From NCBI RefSeq assembly GCF_024055715.1, contig NZ_JAMXMV010000017.1:116415-180414 (forward strand): a DNA stretch of 64,000 bases, written 5' to 3'. The notes under the pieces are model-generated. The model had not been told where the DNA came from. It saw only the letters and a program-made list of their open reading frames with translations, and searched no databases. The DNA is from Actinoallomurus soli (GTDB lineage Bacteria > Actinomycetota > Actinomycetes > Streptosporangiales > Streptosporangiaceae). Positions within the stretch are counted from its first letter, which is position 1. Each line of letters begins with the position of its first letter. A program made the translations under genes and the position numbers. Positions 8,290 to 21,364 of this stretch are shown here, piece by piece.

Positions 8290-9489
8290 TCAGCGGCCCT
8301 TCCAGTCGAGGCAGACCACGACGGCGTCGTCGGCGAGCTGGGTGCCCTGGTGACGGTCGACGAACCGGTGCAGCAGGGTGCGGACCAGATCCGCCGGGGG
8401 CTGGAGGCGGGACTCGGACAGGTCGCGCATCAGGAACTCCTCGTACGCGGCGCTCGCCCCCGGCAGGTGCGCGGCGTGCACGCCGTCGCTGACGATGACG
8501 AGCCGGTCGCCGGGCCGTACGGTGAACCGCTCCTCGGTGTACGGGGTGTCGCCGAACATCCCGAGCGGCAGCTGCCGGTCGAGCGGCACCCGCTCGACGG
8601 CGCCGCCCCGGAGCCGGTAGATCACGGGTGAGCCCGCGTCCACGGCGGTGACCTCGCCGGTCGCCAGCTCGATGCAGAGCAGGAGGGTCGCGACGTGCTG
8701 CCGGCCGCCGTAATGCCGGAAGATCGTCTCGTCGGCGAGCCCGCACTGCTCGAGCAGGTCGCCGCCCGAGCGGCGGGCGTTGCGCATCGCGCCGACGGCG
8801 AGCTGGGTCAGGAGCGCCGCCGTGGTCCCCTCGCCCATCCCGTTGGTCACCGAGATGACCAGGGTGTCCCGGCCGGCGCTCCAGTCGAAGTTGTCGCCGG
8901 CCACCGAGTAGGCGGGCTCCAGCTGACCGGCGAACTCGTACTCCGGCGCCGAGCCGACGCGGCCGGGCAGCAGCTCCCACTGCATCTCCGCGGCGAGGGT
9001 CAGGCGTTCGCGGCGGCGGGCCTGCCGGTAGCGGTCGGTGGCACGGTCGGCGATCTCCAGCGCGCGGCTCAGCGTCGCGGCCACGTCGAGGAGTTCGGCC
9101 CGCTGCTCGGCGGACGGGAGATCGGGCAGAGTGATGCGCAGCACACCGAGCCGGTTGCCCAGGACGGTCAGCGGGAGGTGCAGGAGCCGCCGGGTGCCGG
9201 GGGACACGGTGGTGGGCGGTTCGAGCACAGGTTCCCCGGTGGCCAGCGCCCGCCCGCTGGGGCTGCCGGCCAGCGCGATCGGCGCCTCCCCGGAGGCGAC
9301 CGGCTGCAGGTAGGCCATCCGGTAGTCGGTCAGATAGATCTCCGCGGCGTCGGTGCCGCAGAGCTTGCGTATCGTCTCCTCGGCGACGTCGGCCAGTTCG
9401 TGCGGAGCCGCCAGCCAGATCCGGCGTTCGGCCTCGCGCAGGGCGTCACCGTCCCCGAGGCTCCCACGGCCGGGCTCTTCATACGACAT
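8290..9489 (-). CDS. GAF plus SpoIIE-type PP2C serine/threonine phosphatase
   Basis: A 399-residue cytosolic protein. A GAF-like sensor spans about residues 20-170 (RKLCGTDAAEIYLTDYRMAYLQ), and a SpoIIE/PPM phosphatase spans about 190-395. Its metal motif is altered: the usual GGD(W/Y)(F/Y)D appears as VAGDNFDWSAGRD, the next GDxxGHG as VTNGMGEG, while the late motif VSDGVH keeps its Asp. The first acidic positions look partly substituted, so activity should not be assumed. Such proteins usually dephosphorylate STAS anti-anti-sigma factors. The start ATG 9489 is chosen from the GAF boundary and an AAGG site; it is divergent from the MarR gene with a 42-bp shared promoter gap. Confidence 0.8.
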   Translation of the reverse strand: MSYEEPGRGSLGDGDALREAERRIWLAAPHELADVAEETIRKLCGTDAAEIYLTDYRMAYLQPVASGEAPIALAGSPSGRALATGEPVLEPPTTVSPGTRRLLHLPLTVLGNRLGVLRITLPDLPSAEQRAELLDVAATLSRALEIADRATDRYRQARRRERLTLAAEMQWELLPGRVGSAPEYEFAGQLEPAYSVAGDNFDWSAGRDTLVISVTNGMGEGTTAALLTQLAVGAMRNARRSGGDLLEQCGLADETIFRHYGGRQHVATLLLCIELATGEVTAVDAGSPVIYRLRGGAVERVPLDRQLPLGMFGDTPYTEERFTVRPGDRLVIVSDGVHAAHLPGASAAYEEFLMRDLSESRLQPPADLVRTLLHRFVDRHQGTQLADDAVVVCLDWKGR

Positions 9490-9531
9490 GGCGATCCGCC
9501 TTTCCGTCACCGAATATGCGAAAGTGTGACC

Positions 9532-10113
9532 ATGGCCAGTGCGCACCAGCCCATCGACCGGCAGGCCGCCATCGTCGAAGCGTATGCGGCCGCGCTGGTC
9601 AACGCGTGGGACAGGGCCCAGGAGGTCGCCGGCTTCGGAGTCTCGGCGACGCAGTTGCGCGCGCTCGCCGTCATCGACCGCAACCACGAGATGACGATCA
9701 GCGCGCTCGCGGGCGAGCTCGGCACGCTGCTGTCGTCGGCGAGCCGACTGTGCGACCGGCTGGAGGCGGCGGGGCTCATCTCCCGGGACACCGATCCGGC
9801 GGATCGCCGCGCCGTGGCCGTCTCCCTGAGCCGGAACGGCAACGCCGTCTTCGCCCAGCTCCGCGAGCGCCGGCAGGCCGAGTTCGCCCGCGTCCTGCGC
9901 GAGATGCCGCCCGCCGCGCGCGAGGCCCTGATCGAGGGCCTGGCGGGCTTCCACATCGCGGCCGGCGAGCCGCCTGCGGACAACGGGGCCTCCACGGCGA
10001 TCGGTTTAGTCGACCGCGCACGCCGGCGCTTCCCGCACTCCGCTCCGCCGCCGACGCGCCGGGCGAACCGCCACCCGTCCGGAGTCCGCCGCCGGTCGTC
10101 CGGGTCAGCGTAG
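9532..10113 (+). CDS. MarR-family transcriptional regulator
   Basis: A 193-residue regulator with the MarR winged helix: MTISALAGELGTLLSSASRLCDRLEAAGLISR (helix-turn-helix) followed by the wing DTDPADRRAVAVSLS. After about residue 150 the chain continues as an Arg/Pro-rich tail not typical of the family, whose last 9 bp overlap the convergent phosphatase gene. Either ATG 9532 or the GTG two codons upstream could start it; neither has a clear ribosome site. Divergent from the GAF-SpoIIE phosphatase gene, which it may regulate. Confidence 0.8.
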   Translation: MASAHQPIDRQAAIVEAYAAALVNAWDRAQEVAGFGVSATQLRALAVIDRNHEMTISALAGELGTLLSSASRLCDRLEAAGLISRDTDPADRRAVAVSLSRNGNAVFAQLRERRQAEFARVLREMPPAAREALIEGLAGFHIAAGEPPADNGASTAIGLVDRARRRFPHSAPPPTRRANRHPSGVRRRSSGSA

Positions 10114-12384
10114 GTGGATCGTGACCAGGCAGGTGTCGTCATTGGTGTTCGCGATGGTGCCGTCGAGCAGGTGATCACTGAACCTCTCCGCGTCGCCGAC
10201 CGGCCGGCCGGCGAGGCGGATGAGCTCCTGGAGGGCCTCGTCGAGGGGCATGTCGCGGCGTTCGACGAGGCCGTCGGTGAACAGCAGGAGCGCGTCGCCG
10301 AGTTCGAGGCTGGTCGTGGCCTCCTCGTACACCGCGTCCGGGGCGAGGCCGAGGAGGAATCCGGCGGGCAGGGGCAGCAGTCCGGCGTCGCCGTCGCGGA
10401 CCAGGACGGGGGGAAGGTGGCCCGCCCGTGCCCACCGCAGCGAGCGCTCCGAGGGGTCGTACAGCGCGCAGATGGCGGTGGCGAACGTTCCTCCGGTCAG
10501 GTGGTACGCGACGTTGTTCAGCATCCCGAGGAGCTCGGCCGGGCCCGCCCCGGTGATCGCCAGGCCGCGGAGGCTGTTGCGCAGCGCGACCATCCCCGTC
10601 ACCGCGTCGAGTCCGTGCCCGGCGATGTCACCGACGGCGAGCAGCACCTTCTTGCTCGGGAGGACGACGGCGTCGTACCAGTCGCCGCCGACGAGCTGAC
10701 CGCCGCCGGCGGGCCGGTAACGGACGGCGACGTCGAGGCCGAAGGCGCTGACCGGCTGGTCGGTCGACGGCAGGATCGCCTCTTGCAGGTGCAGTGCCAG
10801 GCGTTCCTGGTCCTCGGCGCGCTGCTCGGTGTCGGCGAGCCGGTCCTGGGTCGCCGCCAGGGCGACCTCGGAGTGGTAGCGGTCTGACACGTCCTGGTAC
10901 GCGCCGCGGATCGCGATGACCGCTCCGGACGGATCGGTGACCGGCTCGGCGAAGGCGCGGATCTGGCGGATGGACGCGTCCGGCCGGACGAGCCGGAACG
11001 TCGCGAAGGCCGGCCGGTGCAGCCGCAGCAGCTGCTCGCGGAAACGCCGTACGGTGACCCGGTCCTGCGGATCGACGTTGCCGGGCAGCTCCTCCAGGCC
11101 GATGGCCCGCGCGGAGGGCGGCAGCCCGAAGAGCGCGAACGTCGGCTCGCTCCACATGACCCGCCCGCTCACCAGGTCGTGCTGCCAGGCGCCGATCCGG
11201 CCGAGCCGCTGGACCTGCTCCAGGAGGGCGCCGGAGGCACCGATCCGCTCGCCGTCGTCCCAGGTGAAGGTGAGACGGTCGAAGATCCGCGCGATGCGCA
11301 CGCGGTGGACCGGCTCGTCGGCGGCGCCGGCGATCGACCACTCGGCCTCGGCGGGCCGGCCGGTCTCCAGGACGTCGAGGCTCACGTCGAGCGGCCCCCC
11401 GGGCAGGGCCGTCTGCGGGGAGACGTGCGAGAGACGCTGTCCCAGGAGGCTGCCGGCGGAGTATCCGGTCACGCGGGGGACCTCGCGGCCGATCCGGTCG
11501 ATTCGCAGGTCGACGACCCGGCCGGAGGCGTCACGGACGGGGCTCAGCAGCAGGAACGCGTCGCTCAGCGCGGTCAGCACGGCGGCGGCGTCGAGCAGCC
11601 GATCCTCGTCGGCCGATTCGGGCCTGGCGTCCAGCGTCTGCGCGCACACCCGCGCGAGGGCGGTGAGCTCGGCGCGTACGGCCGGCGTGAAGCCGGGCAG
11701 CCCGGCCGCCCAGCGGATCTCCAGCACGCCGACGCATCCGCCGTCGGCGGACAGGGGGAGGACGGCCCGTGCCACGTCCTGTCCGGCGCCGGTCAGCGGG
11801 GGCACGCCACGGCGCCGGGCGGCTCCGCCCGGCCACCAGATCGGCGCGCCGTCGCGTACGACGCGCTGCTGCAGGCTGTCCATCTGCGGGGGAACGCGAC
11901 GCCAGTGACCCCGCTCCAGCGGGTCGAATCCGGCGGCGCCGACGAGTTCGAGCGCGCCGTCGGGGCGCAGCGCCCACAGCGCGGCGGCGACGGCGTCGGA
12001 CAGGGAGAGGGTCTCGCCGAGCAGCGCCGCCGCCATCGCGTCGCCGTCCTCGGCATGGAGGACGGCTGCCTCCGCCAGCCGGGGGCTCGCAACGGGTCCT
12101 CCCTCGTCGGCGGCCCGCCGGGCCGCCTCGGCCAGCGGGTCGTCCGCGGCGAGGTTCACGAGGTCCGCCGCCAGGTCGACGAGCGAGGTGCCGGTGCCGG
12201 CCGCGAGGCGCGCCAGATGGCCGAGCGCCTCGGCGGGCGAGCAGCCCAGCCGGTCGACGAGGATGCCCGTCGCGATGTCCGTGAGGGCGCGCGCCGCGGT
12301 CCGGTCGCGCGCGTCCTCGAGCCGCTGCCGCTGCTCGGCGACAAGAGCGGTCAGCCGCATGACGTCATCCGGCGGGACCGTCAT
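10105..12384 (-). CDS. ANTAR-GAF-PAS-SpoIIE multidomain phosphatase
   Basis: A protein of about 759 residues. An ANTAR-like helical bundle at about residues 15-75 (AARALTDIATGILVDRLGCSPAEALGHL, here split for length) suggests RNA binding. A GAF domain lies at about 120-250, two PAS-type regions at about 270-380 and 390-520 (WSEPTFALFGLPPSA, DASIRQIRAFAEPV), and a complete SpoIIE PP2C domain at about 545-757 with GGDWYDAV, VGDIAGHGLDAV, ARAGHLPPVLV and FTDGLVERRD, the metal-binding signature. The preferred start is ATG 12384; a GTG at 12423 is possible. Joining ANTAR antitermination-type RNA binding to a phosphatase is known in actinomycetes. It converges with MarR, overlapping by 9 bp. Confidence 0.85.
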   Translation of the reverse strand: MTVPPDDVMRLTALVAEQRQRLEDARDRTAARALTDIATGILVDRLGCSPAEALGHLARLAAGTGTSLVDLAADLVNLAADDPLAEAARRAADEGGPVASPRLAEAAVLHAEDGDAMAAALLGETLSLSDAVAAALWALRPDGALELVGAAGFDPLERGHWRRVPPQMDSLQQRVVRDGAPIWWPGGAARRRGVPPLTGAGQDVARAVLPLSADGGCVGVLEIRWAAGLPGFTPAVRAELTALARVCAQTLDARPESADEDRLLDAAAVLTALSDAFLLLSPVRDASGRVVDLRIDRIGREVPRVTGYSAGSLLGQRLSHVSPQTALPGGPLDVSLDVLETGRPAEAEWSIAGAADEPVHRVRIARIFDRLTFTWDDGERIGASGALLEQVQRLGRIGAWQHDLVSGRVMWSEPTFALFGLPPSARAIGLEELPGNVDPQDRVTVRRFREQLLRLHRPAFATFRLVRPDASIRQIRAFAEPVTDPSGAVIAIRGAYQDVSDRYHSEVALAATQDRLADTEQRAEDQERLALHLQEAILPSTDQPVSAFGLDVAVRYRPAGGGQLVGGDWYDAVVLPSKKVLLAVGDIAGHGLDAVTGMVALRNSLRGLAITGAGPAELLGMLNNVAYHLTGGTFATAICALYDPSERSLRWARAGHLPPVLVRDGDAGLLPLPAGFLLGLAPDAVYEEATTSLELGDALLLFTDGLVERRDMPLDEALQELIRLAGRPVGDAERFSDHLLDGTIANTNDDTCLVTIHLR

Positions 12385-12618
12385 GCCGGCCCCGCCGCGT
12401 GTACGTTGGGCGTCACGTGACACCCGAGGGATGCGGTCAGGTCAAGCCCTTATCTCGTCCGAAGGGAACGGACAATCCCCAGCGCGAACGTCGCATCGCC
12501 GCAGACCGGGGGCGTCCGACGGTAACACTGCCAGTATGGTTGCCATGAGGCAAGTAGATGGCGGTCTAACAGAAGAGCACTTGCGCCGCGCATGTGGGCG
12601 GACGATCGGAGTGAGGGC

Positions 12619-16866
<4,248 letters not shown>

Positions 16867-16874
16867 TGCCCGGC

Positions 16875-16916
16875 GACCGGCCCGCCCGGCCGCGGCCGCG
16901 GCCGGGCGGGCCGGTC
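16875..16916. terminator. Perfect 42-bp palindrome between convergent genes
   Basis: Two 21-nt arms (GACCGGCCCGCCCGGCCGCGG reading out as its exact complement) meet with no spacer. It lies 9 nt after the kinase stop and 2 nt before the P450 stop. It is almost certainly a bidirectional terminator. Confidence 0.75.
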
Positions 16917-16918
16917 GT

Positions 16919-18118
16919 TCACCAGGTGAGCGGCAGGCTGTAGGCCCCGTAGATGACCATGTCGTCCCGCAGCGGCACGTCCTCGGGCGGCACGGCCGGC
17001 CGAAGACCGGGGAAGCGGGCGAAGAGCGCCGGGTAGGCGACCTTCATCTCGGAACGGGCCAGCTGCTGGCCCAGGCACTGGTGGAACCCGTGACCGAAGG
17101 CCACGTGCTGCGCCGGGGGCCGCGTGATGTCGAGCCGGTCGGGATCGGGGTAGTGCTCGGGATCGCGGTTCGCGGCGGACAGCGCGGCGACCACGGTCTC
17201 GCCCTCGCGTACGAGGTGCCCGCCGATCTCCACGTCCTCCCGGGCGACGCGCACGAGCCCGAACTGGATGATGCTGAGGTAGCGCAGCAGCTCCTCGACC
17301 GCGCCGTCGATCAGCTCCGGCCGCTCGCGCAGCGCCCGCAGCTGCTCCGGATGGGTCAGTAGCGTCAAGGTCCCTAGAGCCAGCATGTTGGCGGTCGTCT
17401 CGTGCCCGGCCACGAGCAGCAGCAGCCCGACGCCGGTCAGCTCCTCCGGCGTCAGCCCGTTGTCCGGGTCGTGGACCAGGCTGCTGAGCAGCGCGTCGTC
17501 GGGCTCGCGCCGTTTGCGGTCGATGAGGCCGCGGATGTAGTCCCAGATCGCGTCGCGGGCCGCGAAGATCGTGTCCCGGTCGGCGCCGACCTTGAGCAGC
17601 ATGCTGGTCCAGTCCTGGAAGGCGGCCCGGTCCTCGTACGGCACGCCGAGCAGTTCGCAGATGACGAGGGAGGGGATCGGCAGCGCGAAGGCGGGGACCA
17701 GGTCGGCGGGCGGCCCGGTGCGCTCCATCGCGTCGAGGTGCTCGGCGACGATCTGCTCGATCCGCGGGGTCAGCTCGCGCATCCGCCGGGTGGTGAACCA
17801 ACGGGTGAGGATCCGCCGGTAGCGCGTGTGCTCTGGGGCGTCCATGCTGATGAAGGACCCGGAGCGGAAGACGGGCTCGTCGGGGCGTATGGGGAACGCC
17901 CGCACCGGGGACGAGGCGCGCAGCCGGTCCGAGCTGAACCGCGGGTCCGAGAGGATCGCCCGGACGTCCTCGTGCCGGGTGAGCAGCCAGCCGACCTTGC
18001 CGTCCGGGAAGGAGAGCCGGCTGACCGGGTCCTCCTCCCGCAGCAGGCGGTACTCCCGGGGCGGGTCGAAGGGGCGCTCGCGGCGTGTCGGCAGCGACGG
18101 CGGCGTGGAAACGGACAA
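16919..18118 (-). CDS. Cytochrome P450
   Basis: A 399-residue class I bacterial P450. The I-helix oxygen-binding motif is AGHETT (about residues 237-242), the K-helix ExxR is EELLR, and the heme loop is FGHGFHQCLGQQLA with ligand Cys348. The proposed start is TTG 18118 (MSVSTPP), because GGAGGAGG lies 6 nt upstream and the length equals the CYP105/107-type norm; a longer frame to 18247 has no ribosome site. No ferredoxin gene is adjacent, so electrons must come from elsewhere. It lies downstream of the flavin-reductase/MFS/patatin run. A substrate cannot be told from sequence; xenobiotic or secondary-metabolite hydroxylation are possibilities. Confidence 0.9.
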   Translation of the reverse strand: MSVSTPPSLPTRRERPFDPPREYRLLREEDPVSRLSFPDGKVGWLLTRHEDVRAILSDPRFSSDRLRASSPVRAFPIRPDEPVFRSGSFISMDAPEHTRYRRILTRWFTTRRMRELTPRIEQIVAEHLDAMERTGPPADLVPAFALPIPSLVICELLGVPYEDRAAFQDWTSMLLKVGADRDTIFAARDAIWDYIRGLIDRKRREPDDALLSSLVHDPDNGLTPEELTGVGLLLLVAGHETTANMLALGTLTLLTHPEQLRALRERPELIDGAVEELLRYLSIIQFGLVRVAREDVEIGGHLVREGETVVAALSAANRDPEHYPDPDRLDITRPPAQHVAFGHGFHQCLGQQLARSEMKVAYPALFARFPGLRPAVPPEDVPLRDDMVIYGAYSLPLTW

Positions 18119-18266
18119 GGGGAACCTCCTCCGCTCAGGCCCGGCCCGCGGATACGACACCGGAGATGCGCCGGTCAGTGGTCGGCCGGTGTTCCCGGCG
18201 CCGGCCGCCCGCGGCCCTGTACGACCCGGACGGCGGCCGAGCGACATCTCCCACCCTATGCCGAGA

Positions 18267-18283
18267 TATGTGTGTTTTACATA
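18267..18283 (-). promoter_or_regulatory. AT-rich inverted repeat, candidate P450 operator/promoter
   Basis: TATGTGTGTTTTACATA has 5-bp arms TATGT/ACATA. On the minus strand the octamer GTAAAACA occurs twice nearby, once in this element and once about 20 bp upstream. The element overlaps the stop of the patatin gene and is the only AT-rich patch before the P450 start (149 bp away). Confidence 0.35.
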
Positions 18284-19128
18284 GATCGCCGGTCTGTTTT
18301 ACCTTCGGGACCGCCCGGGCGGAGCCGGGCCGCCGACCCGGCGTCCCGGATCGCCTCGGCGGCGCCGGCCGCCTGCCGGACTCCCGCCTCGTACGACGCC
18401 GGGGAGGCGGCACGGTCGTGCAGGTCGGGCCCGAACGCCTCGATCGCCGCCCGGTCGGGGACGATCCGCACGGTGGGCGTCGCGGCCGCCGCCTCCGGCG
18501 GAAGGAGGTGGGCCAGCGGCTCGACGAGGATCACTGCCCCGGCGCCGGCGGCGAGGTCCGCGTTCACGCCCCCGGCCAGCGCGCCGTCCATGTACCGCCG
18601 GCCGCCGAGGGTGATCGGCGGGTAGACGCCCGGCATGGCGCAACTCGCCGCCACGGCGGACGCCAGTGGCGCGCCGTCGTCGCGGCTCCAGACCCGCCGC
18701 TCACCGGACTCGACGTCGACGGTCGTGATCAGCAGCCGGCCGTCCGGCCAGCCGGTGCCGGTCAGGGCGGCCATCCGGGACCGGTGTGCCTCCTCCTCGC
18801 CCGTCCCGGCGAGGGCGATCCGGCCGACCCGTCGTCGCGCCTCCACCGGGTCCAGGCTCCGGTCGCCCAGCACGGCGAACACCTCGTTCAACCGCGCCGG
18901 ATCCACCACCGGGCCTGATGTCTCGGTGCCGGTCCGCGGCAGGGTGCCCAACCGTTCGAGGTCCCCGCCGGTCGCGAGCATCGCGCCGACGATCGCGCCC
19001 GCCGAGGTGCCGACGATCAGGTCGGCCTCCGCCGGGTCGACACCGGCCCGGCGCAACCCGACCATCAGGCCCGCCGTCCAGGCCGTGCCGACGACGCCGC
19101 CGGGCCCCAGCACCAGTGCCGTGGTCAT
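18277..19128 (-). CDS. Patatin-like phospholipase
   Basis: A 283-residue patatin-fold lipid acyl hydrolase. The oxyanion motif is LVLGPGGVVG (about residues 5-14), the nucleophile elbow GTSAGAIVG (Ser about 42) and the catalytic Asp in YMDGALAGGVN (DGA/G motif), so the Ser-Asp dyad is complete. No signal peptide is seen, so it is probably cytosolic or membrane-peripheral. The ATG has an AAGGACGGAAG ribosome site and overlaps the stop of the MFS gene by 4 bp (ATGA), so it is the third gene of an operon with the flavin reductase and MFS pump. Its role beside an efflux pump may be membrane-lipid turnover, by inference. Confidence 0.85.
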   Translation of the reverse strand: MTTALVLGPGGVVGTAWTAGLMVGLRRAGVDPAEADLIVGTSAGAIVGAMLATGGDLERLGTLPRTGTETSGPVVDPARLNEVFAVLGDRSLDPVEARRRVGRIALAGTGEEEAHRSRMAALTGTGWPDGRLLITTVDVESGERRVWSRDDGAPLASAVAASCAMPGVYPPITLGGRRYMDGALAGGVNADLAAGAGAVILVEPLAHLLPPEAAAATPTVRIVPDRAAIEAFGPDLHDRAASPASYEAGVRQAAGAAEAIRDAGSAARLRPGGPEGKTDRRSM

Positions 19129-20624
19129 GACTTCCGTCCTTTCGAGAAGTGGCGCGGCAGGAACAACGCGGGCGGCAGGGCCAGGGCCATCAGGACCACG
19201 GCCCAGACGTAGGTGTGCTGGAATGCGTCGGCCAGCGGAGGCGCGATCGCGTGCCTGGCCGGCGCGGGGAGCGACCGGACCGCGCCGATGCCCCGCTCGG
19301 CGGTGCCGGGCAGCCGGTCGCGCATCGCCCCGGCGAGGACGACCGAGATCAGCGCCGTGCCGAGCGCGGCGGAGACCTGCTGGGTGATGTTCAGCGCCGT
19401 GCTGGCGCCGGGAACCTCCTCGTTCGGGACGTTCCGGGTCGCCGCCGTCATCGCCGGCATGATCGTCATTCCCACCCCGACGCCCGTCACGGCGAGCGGC
19501 AGGAGGAGGTGCCAGTACGGCGTGTCGGCGTGGACCTGGGGGGTGAAGACGAGGAATCCGATGCTCGCCAGGGCGATCCCCACGGGGACCAGCCGCCTGG
19601 GGGACACCCTGTCGATCAGCCGGCCGGCGATCTGCATGGTGGTGCCGGTGGCCAGGACCTGGGGGATGCCGAGCAGCCCGGAGGCGGTCGCGCTCTGCCC
19701 CCGTACGACCTGGTAGTACAGCGGCAGCAGCAGCATCGACCCGAAATAGGCGCAGGTGAAGAACACCAGGGATCCGGCGGCGGCCGCGAACGACCGCCGC
19801 CGGAACAGCCGCAGGTCGATCAGCGGATGCCGGGCCGTCAGACCGCGGACGACGAACCCGGCCACCAGCGCGGCGCCCGCCAGAGTCGGGACGAGCACCT
19901 TCGCGGTGCCGAAGTCGCCGTGCTCACCCCCGGCGGTCAGCCCGTAGATCGCGATGGCCAGCCCCGGAGACAGCATCAGCAGGCCCGGAACGTCGAGGCG
20001 GTGCCCCGGCTCAGGCATGTCGGCCGGGAAGATCCGGCAGGCCAGCAGGAGCACCAGCGCCCCGAGCGGGAGGTTGATGAAGAAGATCCAGCGCCAGGAG
20101 GCGCTGTCGACCAGCCAGCCGCCGAGGATCGGCCCGGCCAGCGGCCCGATCAGGACCGGAATGCCCAGCACGCTCATCATCCGGCCCCGGCGTTCCGGGT
20201 CGGCGGCCCGGATGACGATCGTCATCGCCAGCGGCGTGATCATCCCGCCGCCGAGACCCTGCAGCGCGCGGAAGCCGATGAGCGAGCCCGTGTCCCAGGC
20301 GAGCCCCGCCAGCGCCGAGCCCAGGGTGAACACCCCGATCGACGCCAGGTAGGCGCGCTTCGCGCCGAACCGGCCGACCGCCCACGCCGTGGCGGGGATC
20401 ACCGAGGCCAGCGCGAGGGTGTACCCGGTGGCCACCCACTGAATGGTCGCGACCGGCGCGTGGAAACTCTGGGAGAGCCGGCCGAGGGCGACGTTGACGA
20501 TGGTCATGTCGATGACCGTCATGATCGATCCGAGCACGATGACCATGGCGACGGCCATCGGAGCGGGAGCGCCGCGCGGCGGCCGGGAGCGGGTGCCGGG
20601 CTGAGAGGTGGAGGCGGTCGTCAT
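19125..20624 (-). CDS. MFS transporter, EmrB/QacA (DHA2) type
   Basis: A 499-residue 14-helix drug exporter. TM1 carries DMTIVNVALGRLSQSF, the DHA2 motif D1; the motif A region reads VGRFGAKRAYL, and motif C in TM5 is GIPVLIGPLAGPILGGWLV. The ATG follows AAGGGGATGTTCCC. It lies 31 bp downstream of the FMN reductase and overlaps the patatin gene, so these are cotranscribed. Likely role: proton-driven export of hydrophobic, possibly redox-cycling, compounds, which would suit SoxR control from the divergent promoter. Confidence 0.9.
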   Translation of the reverse strand: MTTASTSQPGTRSRPPRGAPAPMAVAMVIVLGSIMTVIDMTIVNVALGRLSQSFHAPVATIQWVATGYTLALASVIPATAWAVGRFGAKRAYLASIGVFTLGSALAGLAWDTGSLIGFRALQGLGGGMITPLAMTIVIRAADPERRGRMMSVLGIPVLIGPLAGPILGGWLVDSASWRWIFFINLPLGALVLLLACRIFPADMPEPGHRLDVPGLLMLSPGLAIAIYGLTAGGEHGDFGTAKVLVPTLAGAALVAGFVVRGLTARHPLIDLRLFRRRSFAAAAGSLVFFTCAYFGSMLLLPLYYQVVRGQSATASGLLGIPQVLATGTTMQIAGRLIDRVSPRRLVPVGIALASIGFLVFTPQVHADTPYWHLLLPLAVTGVGVGMTIMPAMTAATRNVPNEEVPGASTALNITQQVSAALGTALISVVLAGAMRDRLPGTAERGIGAVRSLPAPARHAIAPPLADAFQHTYVWAVVLMALALPPALFLPRHFSKGRKS

Positions 20625-20655
20625 GGGAACATCCCCTTGGACATGAGGCTCGGCG

Positions 20656-21255
20656 TCAGGCGGCGTACGGGCGGACGGCGCGCGCCTCGCGCAGCGCGCG
20701 GGCCCACCACAGCAGCTGGTCGAGCAGGGCCTTGGCGGCCGCGTCGCACCCGGCCGGATCGACCGGCCGCCCCTCCGCGTCGAACCGCTCCCAGGCGCCG
20801 TGGAAGCTGACGGTCTCGCGGACCGTGACCGCGTGCACCTCGGCGAAGACCGGGCGAAGATGCTCGACCGCCCGCAGCCCGCCGGACAGGCCCCCGTACG
20901 ACACGAAGCCGACCGGCTTGGCGTGCCACTCCGCGTGATGCCAGTCGATGACGTTCTTGAGCGAGGCCGGATAACTGTGGTTGTACTCCGGCGTCACGAC
21001 GACGAACGCGTCCGCCGCGGCGAGGCGCGGCGTCACCCTCTCCAGCGCGCGGGCCGTCTCGGGCGCCGGCGCCGACCCGAACGCCGGGAACGTCAGCGGC
21101 AGCCCGACCTCGGCCAGGTCGATGACGTCGACCTCGACGTCCGTACGCTGCCGGGCCCGGTCCGCGAACCAGTCGGCGACGGTCGTACCGAACCGTCCTT
21201 CGCGGACGCTCCCGATGATGACGGCGACCCTGAACCGCTCGGTGCTCTCGGACAT
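20656..21255 (-). CDS. NADPH-dependent FMN reductase family protein
   Basis: A 199-residue flavodoxin-like reductase. The FMN phosphate loop is IIGSVREGRFGTTVADWF (about residues 13-30) and the family motif is VVVTPEYNHSYPASLKNVIDW (given in part). Such enzymes reduce FMN, quinones or azo dyes using NADPH. ATG 21255 is chosen because the fold begins just after it and AGGGG lies upstream; an ATG at 21336 would put the promoter inside the gene. It is divergent from the SoxR-type regulator. In Streptomyces the SoxR regulon includes an NADPH-dependent flavin/quinone reductase, so direct SoxR activation is likely. Confidence 0.85.
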   Translation of the reverse strand: MSESTERFRVAVIIGSVREGRFGTTVADWFADRARQRTDVEVDVIDLAEVGLPLTFPAFGSAPAPETARALERVTPRLAAADAFVVVTPEYNHSYPASLKNVIDWHHAEWHAKPVGFVSYGGLSGGLRAVEHLRPVFAEVHAVTVRETVSFHGAWERFDAEGRPVDPAGCDAAAKALLDQLLWWARALREARAVRPYAA

Positions 21256-21326
21256 GAGGAAACCCCTGTTCGTCTCGATGGTGGTGGCACGACCGCCGGT
21301 GGGGCGGCCGTGGGCACCACCATCGG

Positions 21327-21357
21327 ACTTAAACAAAGGTTCAAGTCAAGCTAGGCT
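21327..21357. promoter_or_regulatory. SoxR/MerR-type operator with leaderless soxR promoter
   Basis: An imperfect 20-bp dyad ACTTAAAC-AAAG-GTTCAAGT (21327-21346; 7 of 8 arm bases pair) lies between the divergent reductase and regulator starts, as expected for a MerR/SoxR site. TAGGCT (21352-21357) followed by 7 nt and the ATG at 21365 forms a leaderless promoter for the regulator. On the minus strand TTGACT (21345-21350 region) may be the -35 of the reductase operon. Confidence 0.55.
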
Positions 21358-21364
21358 GCCCGGT

